From the NCBI RefSeq assembly GCF_003584135.1, contig NZ_QXFI01000036.1, positions 424,495 to 488,494 of the forward strand: a stretch of 64,000 nt of DNA, in the 5' to 3' direction. The translations under genes and the position numbers were made by a program. Of this stretch, positions 17,103-26,955 are shown piece after piece (the first letter of the stretch is position 1; each line of letters starts with the position of its first letter). This DNA comes from Flagellimonas pelagia. Lineage in GTDB: Bacteria > Bacteroidota > Bacteroidia > Flavobacteriales > Flavobacteriaceae. Below the pieces are notes generated by a model. That model worked only from the letters and a program-made list of their open reading frames with translations, ran no database searches and was not told where the DNA came from.

Positions 17103-18526
17103 TGAAAGAAAATATAAAAATTTGGCTATCCTGTTCGGTATTGATCCTATTGGCCTCATGTCAGACCAAATCAGCAAAACACCATGCAGATATTGCCATA
17201 ACCAATGCGAATGTCATTGACCTGGAAACCGGTAAAAGTAGCTTAAGGGATCTTTTTCTTTCCGAAGGAAAGATACAGGCCATATTGGAAGCTGGTGCCA
17301 AAAATGATTTTGCGGTCGATACCACCATCGATGCCACGGGAAAATATGTGTTGCCTGGTTTTTGGGACAACCACATCCATTTAAGGGGCGGCGATTCCTT
17401 GATTGCCAACAACAAGAATTTCCTGAAACTTTTCATTGCCAATGGCATCACCACGGTACGGGATGCCGGTGGGGACTTGACCCATTCGGTCATGGATTGG
17501 AAACAACAAATCGCTGACGAGAAATTGGTAGGTCCCACCATTTTTACGGCCGGACCTAAAATTGATGGTCCCAATTCCACTTGGGCAGGTTCCTTGGAAG
17601 TGGAAAACGACGAAGATATTGTTCATGCTTTGGATTCCTTGGAAAAACTAAAGGTCGATTTTGTAAAAATCTACGACAGCCGTATTTCTGGGGAAAATTA
17701 TCTTAAGTCCATCGAAGAGGCAAAAAAAAGAGGGTTCACCGTATCGGGCCACATGCCCTTTACCGTTACTTTGGATGAAACCGTTGCCGCTGGCATGGAT
17801 GGCATTGAACACCTGTACTATATCATGAAAGGCTGTGCCAGCAATGAAGTAGAGGTTACGGAAAAATTAAAAAACGGTGAAATGGGCTTTTGGGGTTCCA
17901 TGCCTGCTTTGATGAGTGCTTATTCGGATAGTACGGCCCAAACGACTTTCAAAACTTTAATAGAAAATGATGTTTTTGTGGTTCCTACGCTTCATATTGG
18001 TAAGACTTTGAGCTATCTGGATGAAGTAGACCATAGCAACGACCCATATTTAAAGTACATGGGGAAAGGTATCATCAAAACCTACGAGGGACGTATCCGA
18101 AGTGCTATGAATGCCTCTGAGGAAGCTCGAAAAAGCAGAAAAGAACTGGATACCTTCTTTGGGCACTTGGCCAAATCCTTGAATACTGCAGGAGTACAAC
18201 TTTTGGCCGGATCGGATAGCGGGGCCTTCAACTCGTATACCTACCCAGGGATTTCATTGCATGGGGAACTGCAGGCCATGGTTCAAAATGGTATTTCTCC
18301 TTTGGATGCACTTCGAACCTCAGCCTATAATGGAGCTAAATTTTTAGGGCAATCCGTTGGATACGGGAGCATTTCAGAAGGAAAAGTATCCGATTTGGTG
18401 ATTTTGGATGCCAATCCGTTGGAAAATATCGAAAATACCCAACACATATATTATGTCATCAAAGGGACACAAGTGTTTTCCAAAAAGCAATTGAGTAAAT
18501 TTTTGGATGATGCCGTAATGCCATAA
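17102..18526 (+). CDS. Amidohydrolase-family lipoprotein
   Basis: 474 residues. The lipoprotein signal ends in LLASC (Cys about 20). The metal-dependent hydrolase fold has all expected ligands: HxH in FWDNHIHLRGG, the carboxylated-Lys candidate in VDFVKIYDSR, His in SGHMPF and GIEHLYYI, and Asp in LAGSDSGAF. It is closest to the imidazolonepropionase/prolidase-like amidohydrolases. In this peptidase cluster, dipeptide or cyclic-amide hydrolysis is the best guess; the substrate is unknown. The start is ATG at 17102, overlapping the previous stop. The next amidohydrolase starts 9 bp downstream. Confidence 0.88.
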   Translation: MKENIKIWLSCSVLILLASCQTKSAKHHADIAITNANVIDLETGKSSLRDLFLSEGKIQAILEAGAKNDFAVDTTIDATGKYVLPGFWDNHIHLRGGDSLIANNKNFLKLFIANGITTVRDAGGDLTHSVMDWKQQIADEKLVGPTIFTAGPKIDGPNSTWAGSLEVENDEDIVHALDSLEKLKVDFVKIYDSRISGENYLKSIEEAKKRGFTVSGHMPFTVTLDETVAAGMDGIEHLYYIMKGCASNEVEVTEKLKNGEMGFWGSMPALMSAYSDSTAQTTFKTLIENDVFVVPTLHIGKTLSYLDEVDHSNDPYLKYMGKGIIKTYEGRIRSAMNASEEARKSRKELDTFFGHLAKSLNTAGVQLLAGSDSGAFNSYTYPGISLHGELQAMVQNGISPLDALRTSAYNGAKFLGQSVGYGSISEGKVSDLVILDANPLENIENTQHIYYVIKGTQVFSKKQLSKFLDDAVMP

Positions 18527-18535
18527 ACAAACATC

Positions 18536-19807
18536 ATGATGAATTCAATTCTTTCACACCGGACTTACCTCCTACTACTGCTATTTTGGTTGACCACATC
18601 AACAAAAGCACAAACTTTATTGGTTCCTGATCGCGTGTTCGACGGAAAAGAAATGCATTCAGATTGGGTAGTTGCCGTAGCGGAAAACAAAATTTTATTT
18701 GCAGGTCCAGAAAGCGGATTAAAACGTGCCAATTCTTATACAAGGATCAATTTGGATGGGACCACTTTAATGCCAGGAATCATTGAGGGCCATTCCCATG
18801 TCCTTTTGCACCCCTACAATGAAACCGAATGGAACGATCAGGTATTGAAGGAATCCCCGACCGAAAGGGCCGTTCGTGGGGTGGTCCATGCCAAAAATTC
18901 GTTGATGGCCGGCATTACCACCATGCGTGATCTCGGCTCCGAAGGTGCCGGATATACCGATGTCTATCTAAAGAAAACCATAGATGACGGCATCATTCCC
19001 GGTCCGCGATTGTTGGTTGCCGGACCCGCCATTGTGGCGACTGGGGCCTATGGGCCAAAAGGGTTTCATGATGGGGTAACGGTACCTCTTGGGGCAGTTC
19101 CCGTGAGCGGAAGGGACGAAGCGATCAAGGAGGTCCGCACTCAAATGGGCAATGGCGCCAATCTTATTAAAATATATGCCGATTATCGCTGGGGAAAAGG
19201 AGAACCCTCCCAACCTACTTTCCTGCAAGAGGAAATCGATGCCATGGTGGCCACGGCAACCACAGCTGGTCGTTACGTAGTGGCCCATGCCGGGACAGCT
19301 GAAGGCATGCGACGTGCCATTATGGGCGGCGTGGAAACCATTGAACATGGCGATGGCGGCACTTCGGAAATCTTTGCTCTGATGAAAGAAAAAAATGTGG
19401 CGCTTTGCCCTACCCTGGCTGCAGGTGATGCCACGGAACAATACAAGGGCTGGAAAAAAGGTACCGAACCCGATACGGACCGGATTATTAAAAAGAAAAA
19501 ATCCTTTAAACTGGCACTGGAATCCGGAGTTGACATTGTCTTTGGAGGCGACGTAGGGGTCTTTCCACATGGCGAAAATTACAGGGAAATGGAACTTATG
19601 GTCGAGTACGGAATGAAGCCCATCAAGGTATTACAATCGGCCACTTCCGTAAATGCAAGGGTTTTGCATTTGGAAGGATTAGGGACTCTTCAAAATGGCT
19701 TTTTGGCCGATATCATTGCCGTAGAAGGCGACCCCTCCCAAAATATCAAGCAAATGGAAAAGGTTCGGTTTGTGATGAAGGATGGGGTTATTTACAAAAA
19801 TGAGTGA
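18536..19807 (+). CDS. Exported amidohydrolase (prolidase/imidazolonepropionase-like)
   Basis: 423 residues with an N-terminal signal peptide ending near STKAQ. The metal centre is complete: EGHSHVLLHP (HxH), NLIKIYADY (Lys), VVAHAGTAEG (His), ETIEHGDGG (His) and VFGGDVGVFPHGEN (Asp). It resembles secreted Xaa-Pro dipeptidase-type amidohydrolases. It is paralogous in fold to the preceding gene but only distantly alike, so the pair is probably not a recent duplication. A 113-bp gap with a possible promoter separates it from the next gene. Confidence 0.88.
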   Translation: MMNSILSHRTYLLLLLFWLTTSTKAQTLLVPDRVFDGKEMHSDWVVAVAENKILFAGPESGLKRANSYTRINLDGTTLMPGIIEGHSHVLLHPYNETEWNDQVLKESPTERAVRGVVHAKNSLMAGITTMRDLGSEGAGYTDVYLKKTIDDGIIPGPRLLVAGPAIVATGAYGPKGFHDGVTVPLGAVPVSGRDEAIKEVRTQMGNGANLIKIYADYRWGKGEPSQPTFLQEEIDAMVATATTAGRYVVAHAGTAEGMRRAIMGGVETIEHGDGGTSEIFALMKEKNVALCPTLAAGDATEQYKGWKKGTEPDTDRIIKKKKSFKLALESGVDIVFGGDVGVFPHGENYREMELMVEYGMKPIKVLQSATSVNARVLHLEGLGTLQNGFLADIIAVEGDPSQNIKQMEKVRFVMKDGVIYKNE

Positions 19808-19890
19808 TACAATCTCTTTCCTTGATTCCTTCAGACCTTTGCCTATAATCCCCTTAACATCTTTTTAAGAAATCCAGCGAGGCTTTTTGG

Positions 19891-19898
19891 TATCTTTA
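19891..19898 (+). promoter_or_regulatory. Possible -7 promoter box (TATCTTTA)
   Basis: A seven-of-eight fit in position and pattern to TAnnTTTG, 22 bp before the ATG at 19921, in the only sizeable gap between 13565 and 23205. The -33 element is not convincing. Confidence 0.4.
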
Positions 19899-19920
19899 AG
19901 CGACTAATTAACAACCAAAA

Positions 19921-22900
19921 ATGAAAAAGCTTCTCTTCCTGTTGGTGCTTATGGCATCAACATCACTTTTTTCCCAAGATAAAAAGGATGACTCCAAGTG
20001 GGATGTGACCAATCCCAAAGGGGATTTTAACTTCAAGGAACATCAATTTACCACAGATGAGGGTACTTGGATGAACCTAGATGTAAGTCCGGATGGAAAG
20101 ACCGTTGTGTTTGACCTATTGGGTGATATTTATTCCATGCCTATAACCGGAGGTAAGGCTAAGGTTCTGCGAACAGGAATCCCATTTGAAGTACAACCCC
20201 ATTTCAGTCCAGATGGTAAAAAAATTGCCTTTACCAGTGATGCAGGTGGTGGAGACAACATTTGGGTGATGGATGCCGATGGTTCCAATGCCAAGCAGGT
20301 GACCGAGGAGAATTTCAGGTTGTTGAACAATTCCTATTGGTTGCCCAATGGCAATTATTTGGTGGCCAGAAAGCATTTTACATCACAACGTTCCTTGGGT
20401 GCCGGTGAAATTTGGCAGTACCATATCACTGGAGGTTCGGGCATACAATTGACTAAACGAAAAAACGACCAGCAGGATGTAAACGAGCCCGTCATTTCCC
20501 CGGACGGCAAATATTTGTATTACAGTGAAGATGTGTATCCAGGAGGGTATTTTCAGTACAACAAAGACCCCAACTCACAGATTTATGTCATCAAAAGATA
20601 TGATTTTGAAACAGGCGAGACCACTACAGTCACCGGAGGACCAGGTGGTGCCGCCAGACCGCAAATATCACATGATGGCAAAACATTGGCCTTTATAAAA
20701 CGTGTCCGTACCAAAACGGTGCTCTTCCTGCACGACCTTCAAACGGGTGAAGAGTGGCCCATTTTTGACGACCTAAACAAAGACCAACAAGAGGCTTGGG
20801 CCATTTTTGGTGTGTATCCCAACTTTAGTTGGATGCCCAATGACGAGGAAATCGTTTTTTGGAACAAGGGAAAAATTTTCAAAATCGATATTAACTCATT
20901 GGCGGTGACGAATATCCCCTTTACTGTTGATGCCAAAATTCAAATTGCAGAAACCCTACATGTAGATTCACCAGCAGCGCCTGACCAATTTACGGCCAAA
21001 GTGATTCGGCATGCGGTTACCTCCCCTGACCAAAAAACGTTAGTTTTTAATGCGTTGGGCCACATTTGGACCAAAAAATTGCCCAATGGCAAACCTACCC
21101 GTTTGACCAAAGGGGAAGATTTTGAGTTTGAACCTACTTTTTCACCCGATGGAAAGACGATTTCCTTTGTCACCTGGAACGATGAAAACTTGGGGGCTAT
21201 CTACAAAATTCCAGTTTCCGGTGGAACGATGACCAAACTCACCACTGAAAAAGGCATTTACAGAACTCCTTCCTTTAGTCCTGACGGAAAGATAATCGCC
21301 TATCAAAAAGAATCGGGCAACAACGACCAAGGCAGGGTTTTTGCCAATAAATCGGGAATCTACACTATAAATGCCGATGGCACTAATGTAAAATGGGTTT
21401 TGGATAATGGGGAATATCCTGTTTTCACAAAAGATGGCAAACGTATTTTCTACCAAACGGGAGGTACTTACTTTGGAAACCTGACCAAATCGCTCAAATC
21501 TGTCAACTTGAACGGGAAAGACGAAAGAACCCATATCAAATCCAAATATGCCAACCGACTGGTACCCAGTCCTGATAGCAACTGGATTGCGTTCACCATT
21601 TTGCACAAGGCCTATATTGCGCCTTTGGTGCTCAACGGACAAGAAGTGGACCTCGACAACAATTCCAAAGCGGTTCCTGTATCACAAATTTCCAAGGACG
21701 CGGGTATCAACCTGCATTGGTCTAGCGATAGCCAAAAGATTTTTTGGACTTTGGGGGACGAGTATTTCGAGAATGACATTAAAAATCGGTTTACCTTTTT
21801 GCCTGGTTCCCCAGAAAAAGTGGCCAAGATGGACAGTGTCGGCATCAAAGTGGGATTGGTATCCAAAACCTATAAACCTTCGGGAAGGATTGCCTTCACC
21901 AATGCCCGAATCATCACCATGGAAGGTGACGAGGTCATCGAGAACGGTACCATTGTCGTCAATGAAAACCGTATTGAATATTTGGGTAAATCCAATGAGA
22001 TCAATGTTCCCTCCAACGCAAAAGTGTACGATGTTTCAGGAAAGACCATCATGCCCGGGATTGTGGATGCACATGCCCACGTGGGAGGCTTCCGATATGG
22101 GCTCACCACTCAAAAGCATTGGCAACTCTATGCAAATTTGGCCTTTGGGGTCACTACTTCGCATGATCCATCAGCCAATACCGAATCCATTTTTGCCATG
22201 TCCGAACTCATCAAGAATGGCGATATGGTAGGGCCTAGATTGTATTCCACAGGTATCATCCTTTATGGTGCCGATGGAGATTTTAAGGCCGTAATCAATA
22301 ATTTGGACGATGCCCGTTCGGCCATCCGAAGAACCAAGGCCTTTGGTGCCCATTCCGTAAAAAGCTACAACCAACCCCGAAGGGAGCAACGGCAACAAAT
22401 TATACAAGCCGCAAGGGAATTGGGCATCAATGTGGTTCCCGAAGGCGGTTCCACTTTCTACACCAACATGTCCATGATCATGGACGGGCACACAGGAGTG
22501 GAACACAACATTCCCGTGGCCCCCGTGTATAAAGATGTGACCGAGCTATGGAAAACCAGTAATTCGGGCTATACCCCTACCCTTATTGTCAACTACGGAG
22601 GGCCGAGTGGGGAATACTACTTCTACCAAAAAGATAATGTTTGGGAAAATGAAAAGTTACTGAAATATACGCCAAGGGAAATCATTGATTCCCGTGCAAG
22701 GTTCCGTACCATGTTACCGGATGAGGAATATGAAAATGGCCATATCCTTGTCTCCAGAACCGTTACCGACCTTGCCCATGAAGGCGTGAAAGTCAATTTG
22801 GGAGCCCACGGACAGTTGCAGGGACTTGGCGCGCATTGGGAACTTTGGATGCTGCAACAGGGAGGCATGACGAATATGAAAGCTCTGCAGGCCGCCACCA

Positions 22901-23205
22901 TCAACGGGGCAAAATACATCGGTGCCGGAAATGACATCGGTTCCTTGAAGGTGGGCAAACTGGCAGACCTCATCGTGTTGGACAAAAATCCACTGGAAGA
23001 TATCAGAAACTCGGAATCCGTGAAATACACCATGGTCAACGGCCGCTTGTTCGTTACGGAAACCATGGACGAAATAGGGAACACCGAAACGAAAAGGACC
23101 AAATTCTGGTGGGAAAACAATAAATACAACGCAGCTTTTCCATGGCATGAAGAGGCCCACAGCTTTACAACGCCCGGTTGCGGATGCCAAATTGGACATA
23201 ACTAA
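19921..23205 (+). CDS. TolB-like beta-propeller/amidohydrolase fusion, exported
   Basis: 1094 residues with a Sec signal peptide (to about 19). The first 640 residues contain repeated PD40/TolB motifs (HFSPDGKKIAFTSD, VISPDGKYLYYSED, SFSPDGKIIAYQ) forming one or two propellers. Residues about 650-1070 are an amidohydrolase: PGIVDAHAHVGG (HxH), HSVKSYNQP (Lys candidate), HTGVEHNIPV (His), a late GAHGQLQGLGAHWE segment, and the C-terminal LADLIVLDKNPLEDI typical of the superfamily. The tail ends in a Cys-rich CGCQIGHN. The propeller could gate peptide access as in S9 and tricorn-type peptidases (inference). It lies directly upstream of an S9 peptidase. Confidence 0.9.
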   Translation: MKKLLFLLVLMASTSLFSQDKKDDSKWDVTNPKGDFNFKEHQFTTDEGTWMNLDVSPDGKTVVFDLLGDIYSMPITGGKAKVLRTGIPFEVQPHFSPDGKKIAFTSDAGGGDNIWVMDADGSNAKQVTEENFRLLNNSYWLPNGNYLVARKHFTSQRSLGAGEIWQYHITGGSGIQLTKRKNDQQDVNEPVISPDGKYLYYSEDVYPGGYFQYNKDPNSQIYVIKRYDFETGETTTVTGGPGGAARPQISHDGKTLAFIKRVRTKTVLFLHDLQTGEEWPIFDDLNKDQQEAWAIFGVYPNFSWMPNDEEIVFWNKGKIFKIDINSLAVTNIPFTVDAKIQIAETLHVDSPAAPDQFTAKVIRHAVTSPDQKTLVFNALGHIWTKKLPNGKPTRLTKGEDFEFEPTFSPDGKTISFVTWNDENLGAIYKIPVSGGTMTKLTTEKGIYRTPSFSPDGKIIAYQKESGNNDQGRVFANKSGIYTINADGTNVKWVLDNGEYPVFTKDGKRIFYQTGGTYFGNLTKSLKSVNLNGKDERTHIKSKYANRLVPSPDSNWIAFTILHKAYIAPLVLNGQEVDLDNNSKAVPVSQISKDAGINLHWSSDSQKIFWTLGDEYFENDIKNRFTFLPGSPEKVAKMDSVGIKVGLVSKTYKPSGRIAFTNARIITMEGDEVIENGTIVVNENRIEYLGKSNEINVPSNAKVYDVSGKTIMPGIVDAHAHVGGFRYGLTTQKHWQLYANLAFGVTTSHDPSANTESIFAMSELIKNGDMVGPRLYSTGIILYGADGDFKAVINNLDDARSAIRRTKAFGAHSVKSYNQPRREQRQQIIQAARELGINVVPEGGSTFYTNMSMIMDGHTGVEHNIPVAPVYKDVTELWKTSNSGYTPTLIVNYGGPSGEYYFYQKDNVWENEKLLKYTPREIIDSRARFRTMLPDEEYENGHILVSRTVTDLAHEGVKVNLGAHGQLQGLGAHWELWMLQQGGMTNMKALQAATINGAKYIGAGNDIGSLKVGKLADLIVLDKNPLEDIRNSESVKYTMVNGRLFVTETMDEIGNTETKRTKFWWENNKYNAAFPWHEEAHSFTTPGCGCQIGHN

Positions 23206-23267
23206 AATATATCGACCTTTCTCCTCTCTGAAGGAATTGAACATATCATCAATAATCCTGAGAAACC

Positions 23268-25193
23268 ATGAAAAAAATTATTGTCATTGCTTCCATAATA
23301 CTCATCTGGGGCTGTAAAAAAGAAGAGAAGACGCCTACCATCGCCGAAACCATGAAAACCTATACCATCGCCCAAATGATGGACAACGAGGCCATTGGAG
23401 GAGGTAGTTTTTCCCCTGATAAATCCAAACTGTTGATCTCGAGCAACCGTTCGGGCATCTACAACATGTATACCATTCCCTCCACTGGTGGGGAGATGGT
23501 CCCTATTTCTCAATCCGATAGCTCTTCGGTATTTTCCATTTCCTACTTTCCAAAGGATGAGCGTATGCTCTTTAGAATGGACAACAATGGGGACGAGATC
23601 TATCACATTTTTGTGATGGAAACCGACGGGACCCACAAAGATCTTACCCCAGAAGAAGGGGCACGATCACTATTCTACCAGTGGTCCCAAGATAGGGCCT
23701 CGTTCTTTTATGGATCCAACAAAAGGGACAAACGCTTTATGGATCTGTACGAAATGGACCTTGGTACCATGGAACCCAAAATGGTCTATCAAAACAATGA
23801 TGGGTATGATGTCAACGTGATTTCTCCAGATAAAAAATATGTGGGTCTCAGCAAATCCATCAATACCAATGACAGTGACCTGTTCCTTTACAATATGAAG
23901 ACCAAGGAATTGACCAAGGTCAATGAAAACCAAAGTGGTAACAGTGGTCAGGACTTTTCACACGATGGCACGGCTTTTTACTATACTACCGACGATGGCA
24001 GTGAATTTGCCTATTTGATGAAGTACAACCTTGAGGATGGATCGCGTGCAAAGGCCATGGCAAGGGACTGGGACATTGCGGGAAGCTATTTTACCCACAA
24101 TGGAACTTACCAGGTTACCTATATAAACGAAGATGCCAAGAACACGATCGAGGTCATGGAAGTGGCCACGGGCAAAAATGTTGACCTCCCTACTGTGGAA
24201 AACATGGAGATAACGAGCGTTAGTTTTTCCGATGATGAAACCATGATGCGATTTTATGCAGGGGGATCGTTTACGCCTTCCAACTTATATGTGTACAATT
24301 TGGAAACCAAGGAACAAAAACAACTTACCAATGTGCTCAATCCGGAAATTCAAGCTCAAGATCTTGTAAAAGCCGAAGTGGTCCGTTTCAAGTCGTTTGA
24401 CGGGTTGGAAATTCCTGCCATCTATTATAAACCCCATCAGGCTTCCGAAGAGAATCCTGTACCTGCACTGGTATGGGTACATGGAGGCCCGGGAGGGCAA
24501 TCTCGACAAAATTTTAGTGCTTTTATCCAATATTTGGTGAACCATGGTTATGCTGTTTTGGCCGTGAACAACCGTGGTAGTAGCGGATATGGCAAAACGT
24601 TCTATCAAATGGACGACCTTAACCATGGCGATAAAGACCTTAAAGATTGTGTGGAAGGTAAAAACTGGTTGGCCCAACAATCCGGCATCGACGGTGAAAA
24701 AATAGGGATCATTGGCGGTTCCTATGGTGGGTACATGACCATGGCGGCCCTCACCTATGCACCCGAAGAATTTGATGTGGGTGTGAACCTTTTTGGGGTC
24801 ACCAACTGGATCAGGACACTGAAGAGCATTCCACCATGGTGGGAATCCTTTAAAGATGCCCTGTACAAGGAATTAGGAGATCCCTATAGTGCCGATTCCG
24901 TGAGGTTGAAGCAGATTTCGCCTTTGTTCCATACCGATAAGGTGACCAAACCTTTGATTGTGCTACAAGGATCACAGGATCCCAGGGTACTCCAAGCCGA
25001 GTCTGACGAGATTGTGGCCGGAGTACGCAAAAATGGTGTTCCTGTGGAGTATGTTCTTTTTGAGGATGAAGGGCATGGGTTCGTGAAAAAAGAAAACCAA
25101 ATCACCGCTTACAGTAAAATATTGGAATTTTTGGATGTGTACCTCAAAGGTGAAGGAGAGGAAGGTACCCCCATTAAAGACGGAAATTTATGA
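23268..25193 (+). CDS. S9-family prolyl oligopeptidase-like lipoprotein
   Basis: 641 residues. A lipoprotein signal ends in LIWGC (Cys about 16), so it is probably tethered to a membrane. The N-terminal propeller (about 30-370) carries repeated strand motifs. The alpha/beta-hydrolase domain (about 385-630) has the nucleophile Ser485 in GGSYGGYM, Asp in QGSQDPRVLQAES and His in DEGHGFVKKEN, so the triad is complete. The family cleaves short peptides, often after proline or as dipeptidyl or acylaminoacyl peptidases; which one is not clear. It overlaps the following DUF2490 gene by 4 bp. Confidence 0.92.
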   Translation: MKKIIVIASIILIWGCKKEEKTPTIAETMKTYTIAQMMDNEAIGGGSFSPDKSKLLISSNRSGIYNMYTIPSTGGEMVPISQSDSSSVFSISYFPKDERMLFRMDNNGDEIYHIFVMETDGTHKDLTPEEGARSLFYQWSQDRASFFYGSNKRDKRFMDLYEMDLGTMEPKMVYQNNDGYDVNVISPDKKYVGLSKSINTNDSDLFLYNMKTKELTKVNENQSGNSGQDFSHDGTAFYYTTDDGSEFAYLMKYNLEDGSRAKAMARDWDIAGSYFTHNGTYQVTYINEDAKNTIEVMEVATGKNVDLPTVENMEITSVSFSDDETMMRFYAGGSFTPSNLYVYNLETKEQKQLTNVLNPEIQAQDLVKAEVVRFKSFDGLEIPAIYYKPHQASEENPVPALVWVHGGPGGQSRQNFSAFIQYLVNHGYAVLAVNNRGSSGYGKTFYQMDDLNHGDKDLKDCVEGKNWLAQQSGIDGEKIGIIGGSYGGYMTMAALTYAPEEFDVGVNLFGVTNWIRTLKSIPPWWESFKDALYKELGDPYSADSVRLKQISPLFHTDKVTKPLIVLQGSQDPRVLQAESDEIVAGVRKNGVPVEYVLFEDEGHGFVKKENQITAYSKILEFLDVYLKGEGEEGTPIKDGNL

Positions 25194-25876
25194 TCAAAAA
25201 AATAATGGGACTTGTGTTCTTGTTCGGTTGCTTGGTAGTAAAGGCCCAGCAACCGGGCGAGGACAAACTTGGGGCATGGTACATGTATTTTGGGACCAAT
25301 AAGGTTTCGGAACGGTTCAGTATCCATACCGAGGCCCAGTTCCGGTTTTATGAAACCACCAGCAACTTTAATCAATTATTGTTACGGACTGGATTGAATT
25401 ATCATATCAATCCGGATGCAATAGCCACCCTGGGATATGGATACATCAGTACCGATAATACATTTTATGAATTTCCAGATGAGATAGACAGTAAGGAGCA
25501 CCGTGTCTTTGAACAGTTTATTCTAAAAAATAAGGTGTGGGAATTCCTTTTTGAACACCGCTATCGACTGGAGCAGCGTTTTTTGGATTTTGGAGATGCC
25601 ACGGACACCCAACACAGGGCCCGTTATCGCCTTCAGATGACATTACCTCTGACCGACACCTTCTATCTCAACTTTTATGATGAACTCTTCATCAACCTAC
25701 AGGATGATCTTTTTGGCCAAAACAGGTTATATGCCGCGGTAGGGGTCAACATTACGGAGAACAGCAGCCTCCAGGTCGGATATATGCGCAATCAATTTTC
25801 CGATGCTGTCTACGACCGTTTCCAGGTCGCGGTTTTCTATAATCCCGATTTGAGAGGGTTATTCAACAAAAAGTAA
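25190..25876 (+). CDS. DUF2490 outer-membrane beta-barrel-like protein
   Basis: 228 residues with a signal peptide ending near VKAQQ. It matches DUF2490, with DKLGAWYMYFGTNKVSERFS near the start. Alternating hydrophobic and aromatic strands and a final strand VAVFYNPDLRG suggest an outer-membrane beta-barrel. The role is unknown. Its ATG overlaps the stop of the S9 peptidase (ATGA), so it closes the peptidase run. Confidence 0.85.
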   Translation: MIKKIMGLVFLFGCLVVKAQQPGEDKLGAWYMYFGTNKVSERFSIHTEAQFRFYETTSNFNQLLLRTGLNYHINPDAIATLGYGYISTDNTFYEFPDEIDSKEHRVFEQFILKNKVWEFLFEHRYRLEQRFLDFGDATDTQHRARYRLQMTLPLTDTFYLNFYDELFINLQDDLFGQNRLYAAVGVNITENSSLQVGYMRNQFSDAVYDRFQVAVFYNPDLRGLFNKK

Positions 25877-25878
25877 AA

Positions 25879-26085
25879 TTAGCGGAGGCGAAGGTAAAGA
25901 ATGTCAAAATATTCAAGTTCCAGTTCTATGGCAGCATTGCGGAGATGTTGCAGTGAACGCTTATAATGCCCCTTCTCCAAATATCCCAAGACCTTATTTT
26001 TACGAAGATTCCTGTATCGGCTACAGATAGACTTTTTCTTCCTGTAATAAGCATAAAAGGCAATATGGTCCAGAAAGTAATTCAA
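25879..26085 (-). CDS. Hypothetical small basic protein (uncertain)
   Basis: 68 residues, basic and tyrosine-rich (YAYYRKKK, YLEKGHYKRSL), with a leucine-rich C-terminus. I do not recognise a family. In favour: the ORF fits a gap, converges on DUF2490 with only 2 bp between stops, and its composition looks protein-like. Against: no promoter or leader was found, and it may be chance. If it is not a gene, 25877-26235 is a 359-bp gap containing only the yceI promoter region. Confidence 0.4.
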   Translation of the reverse strand: MNYFLDHIAFYAYYRKKKSICSRYRNLRKNKVLGYLEKGHYKRSLQHLRNAAIELELEYFDILYLRLR

Positions 26086-26153
26086 AATGGTTTGTTTTGC
26101 TTTAATGGTTCGTGCTATTACCTATAACGTGTCAAATGGTGACTTCGTACTCC

Positions 26154-26161
26154 TAAATTTG
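26154..26161 (+). promoter_or_regulatory. -7 promoter box (TAAATTTG) for the YceI gene
   Basis: Exact TAnnTTTG match about 75 bp before the YceI ATG. A -33 element is weak (CTTCG around 26143-26147). Confidence 0.45.
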
Positions 26162-26235
26162 TGTTATAGCCTCTTCATAGGTTGATAACTGCCCAAATAA
26201 TAAGTACCTTAGTACTAAACCTAAAAAAACATAAG

Positions 26236-26859
26236 ATGAAAAAAATACAAGTAGCAGCATTGGCGCTACTATTGGTAACGGCCTTTAGCTGCAAACAAGC
26301 TAAAAAGGAAGAGAACAAAACGGAGGAAGCAATAGCAACTTATAGTGTTGTGCAAGATTCGACGGATGTTCGTTTCACCGCCTATAAGACCACAGACAAG
26401 AAACCCGTGGGCGGTACATTTACCAAAGTTGATTTGACCTATACCGCCGGAGAAACCCCTATGGAAACTTTGGACGGTATGGAATTCAGTATTCCCGTGA
26501 GCAGTCTTTTTACCAACGATACCACCAATACCCGCGATCCCAAGATCATTCACTTTTTCTTTGATAAGATGATGGAAACACAATCCATTAAAGGGACCTT
26601 CGCCTTTGATACAGACAAAAAATGCTCCGTTAAATTGACCATGAACGGAATGACCGTAGACCTGCCCATGACCTATGTGATTTCTGATGATGGCCATGTA
26701 AATTTCTCGGGGACCATGGACCTTAAAAACTGGAACGCCTTGGATGCGCTTGCTTCTTTGAACAAAGCCTGCGAGGTTTTGCACACTGGGCCTGATGGCG
26801 TGAGCAAGACTTGGGAAGATGTTGCTATTAAAGCATCCGTGCTATTGAAGAAAATGTGA
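26236..26859 (+). CDS. YceI-family lipoprotein
   Basis: 207 residues. The start at 26236 gives a clean lipoprotein signal (MKKIQVAALALLLVTAFSC). An in-frame ATG at 26182 would put charged residues before it. The YceI lipocalin-like beta-barrel is recognisable from VRFTAYKTTDKKPVGGTF at its beginning and SGTMDLKNWNALDALASLNK near the end. YceI proteins bind isoprenoid-like lipids, and their physiological role is unclear. It is a single-gene unit with its own promoter and a strong terminator. Confidence 0.9.
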   Translation: MKKIQVAALALLLVTAFSCKQAKKEENKTEEAIATYSVVQDSTDVRFTAYKTTDKKPVGGTFTKVDLTYTAGETPMETLDGMEFSIPVSSLFTNDTTNTRDPKIIHFFFDKMMETQSIKGTFAFDTDKKCSVKLTMNGMTVDLPMTYVISDDGHVNFSGTMDLKNWNALDALASLNKACEVLHTGPDGVSKTWEDVAIKASVLLKKM

Positions 26860-26900
26860 CCCTAAACCGTCTCCGACATTAGGAAAAACATAAAACAACA

Positions 26901-26927
26901 AAAGGCTGCATTGATGCAGCCTTTTTT
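26901..26927 (+). terminator. Rho-independent terminator after YceI
   Basis: Stem GGCTGCA (26904-26910), loop TTGA, then TGCAGCC (26915-26921) followed by six T. Confidence 0.9.
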
Positions 26928-26955
26928 ATATCTTACCTCTATCAACCTGTAGCAT

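Noticed and set aside
17102..19807. Tandem duplication of the two amidohydrolase genes
   Set aside because: They share the metal-ligand pattern but little other sequence; one is a lipoprotein and the other has an ordinary signal peptide. Recent duplication is unlikely.
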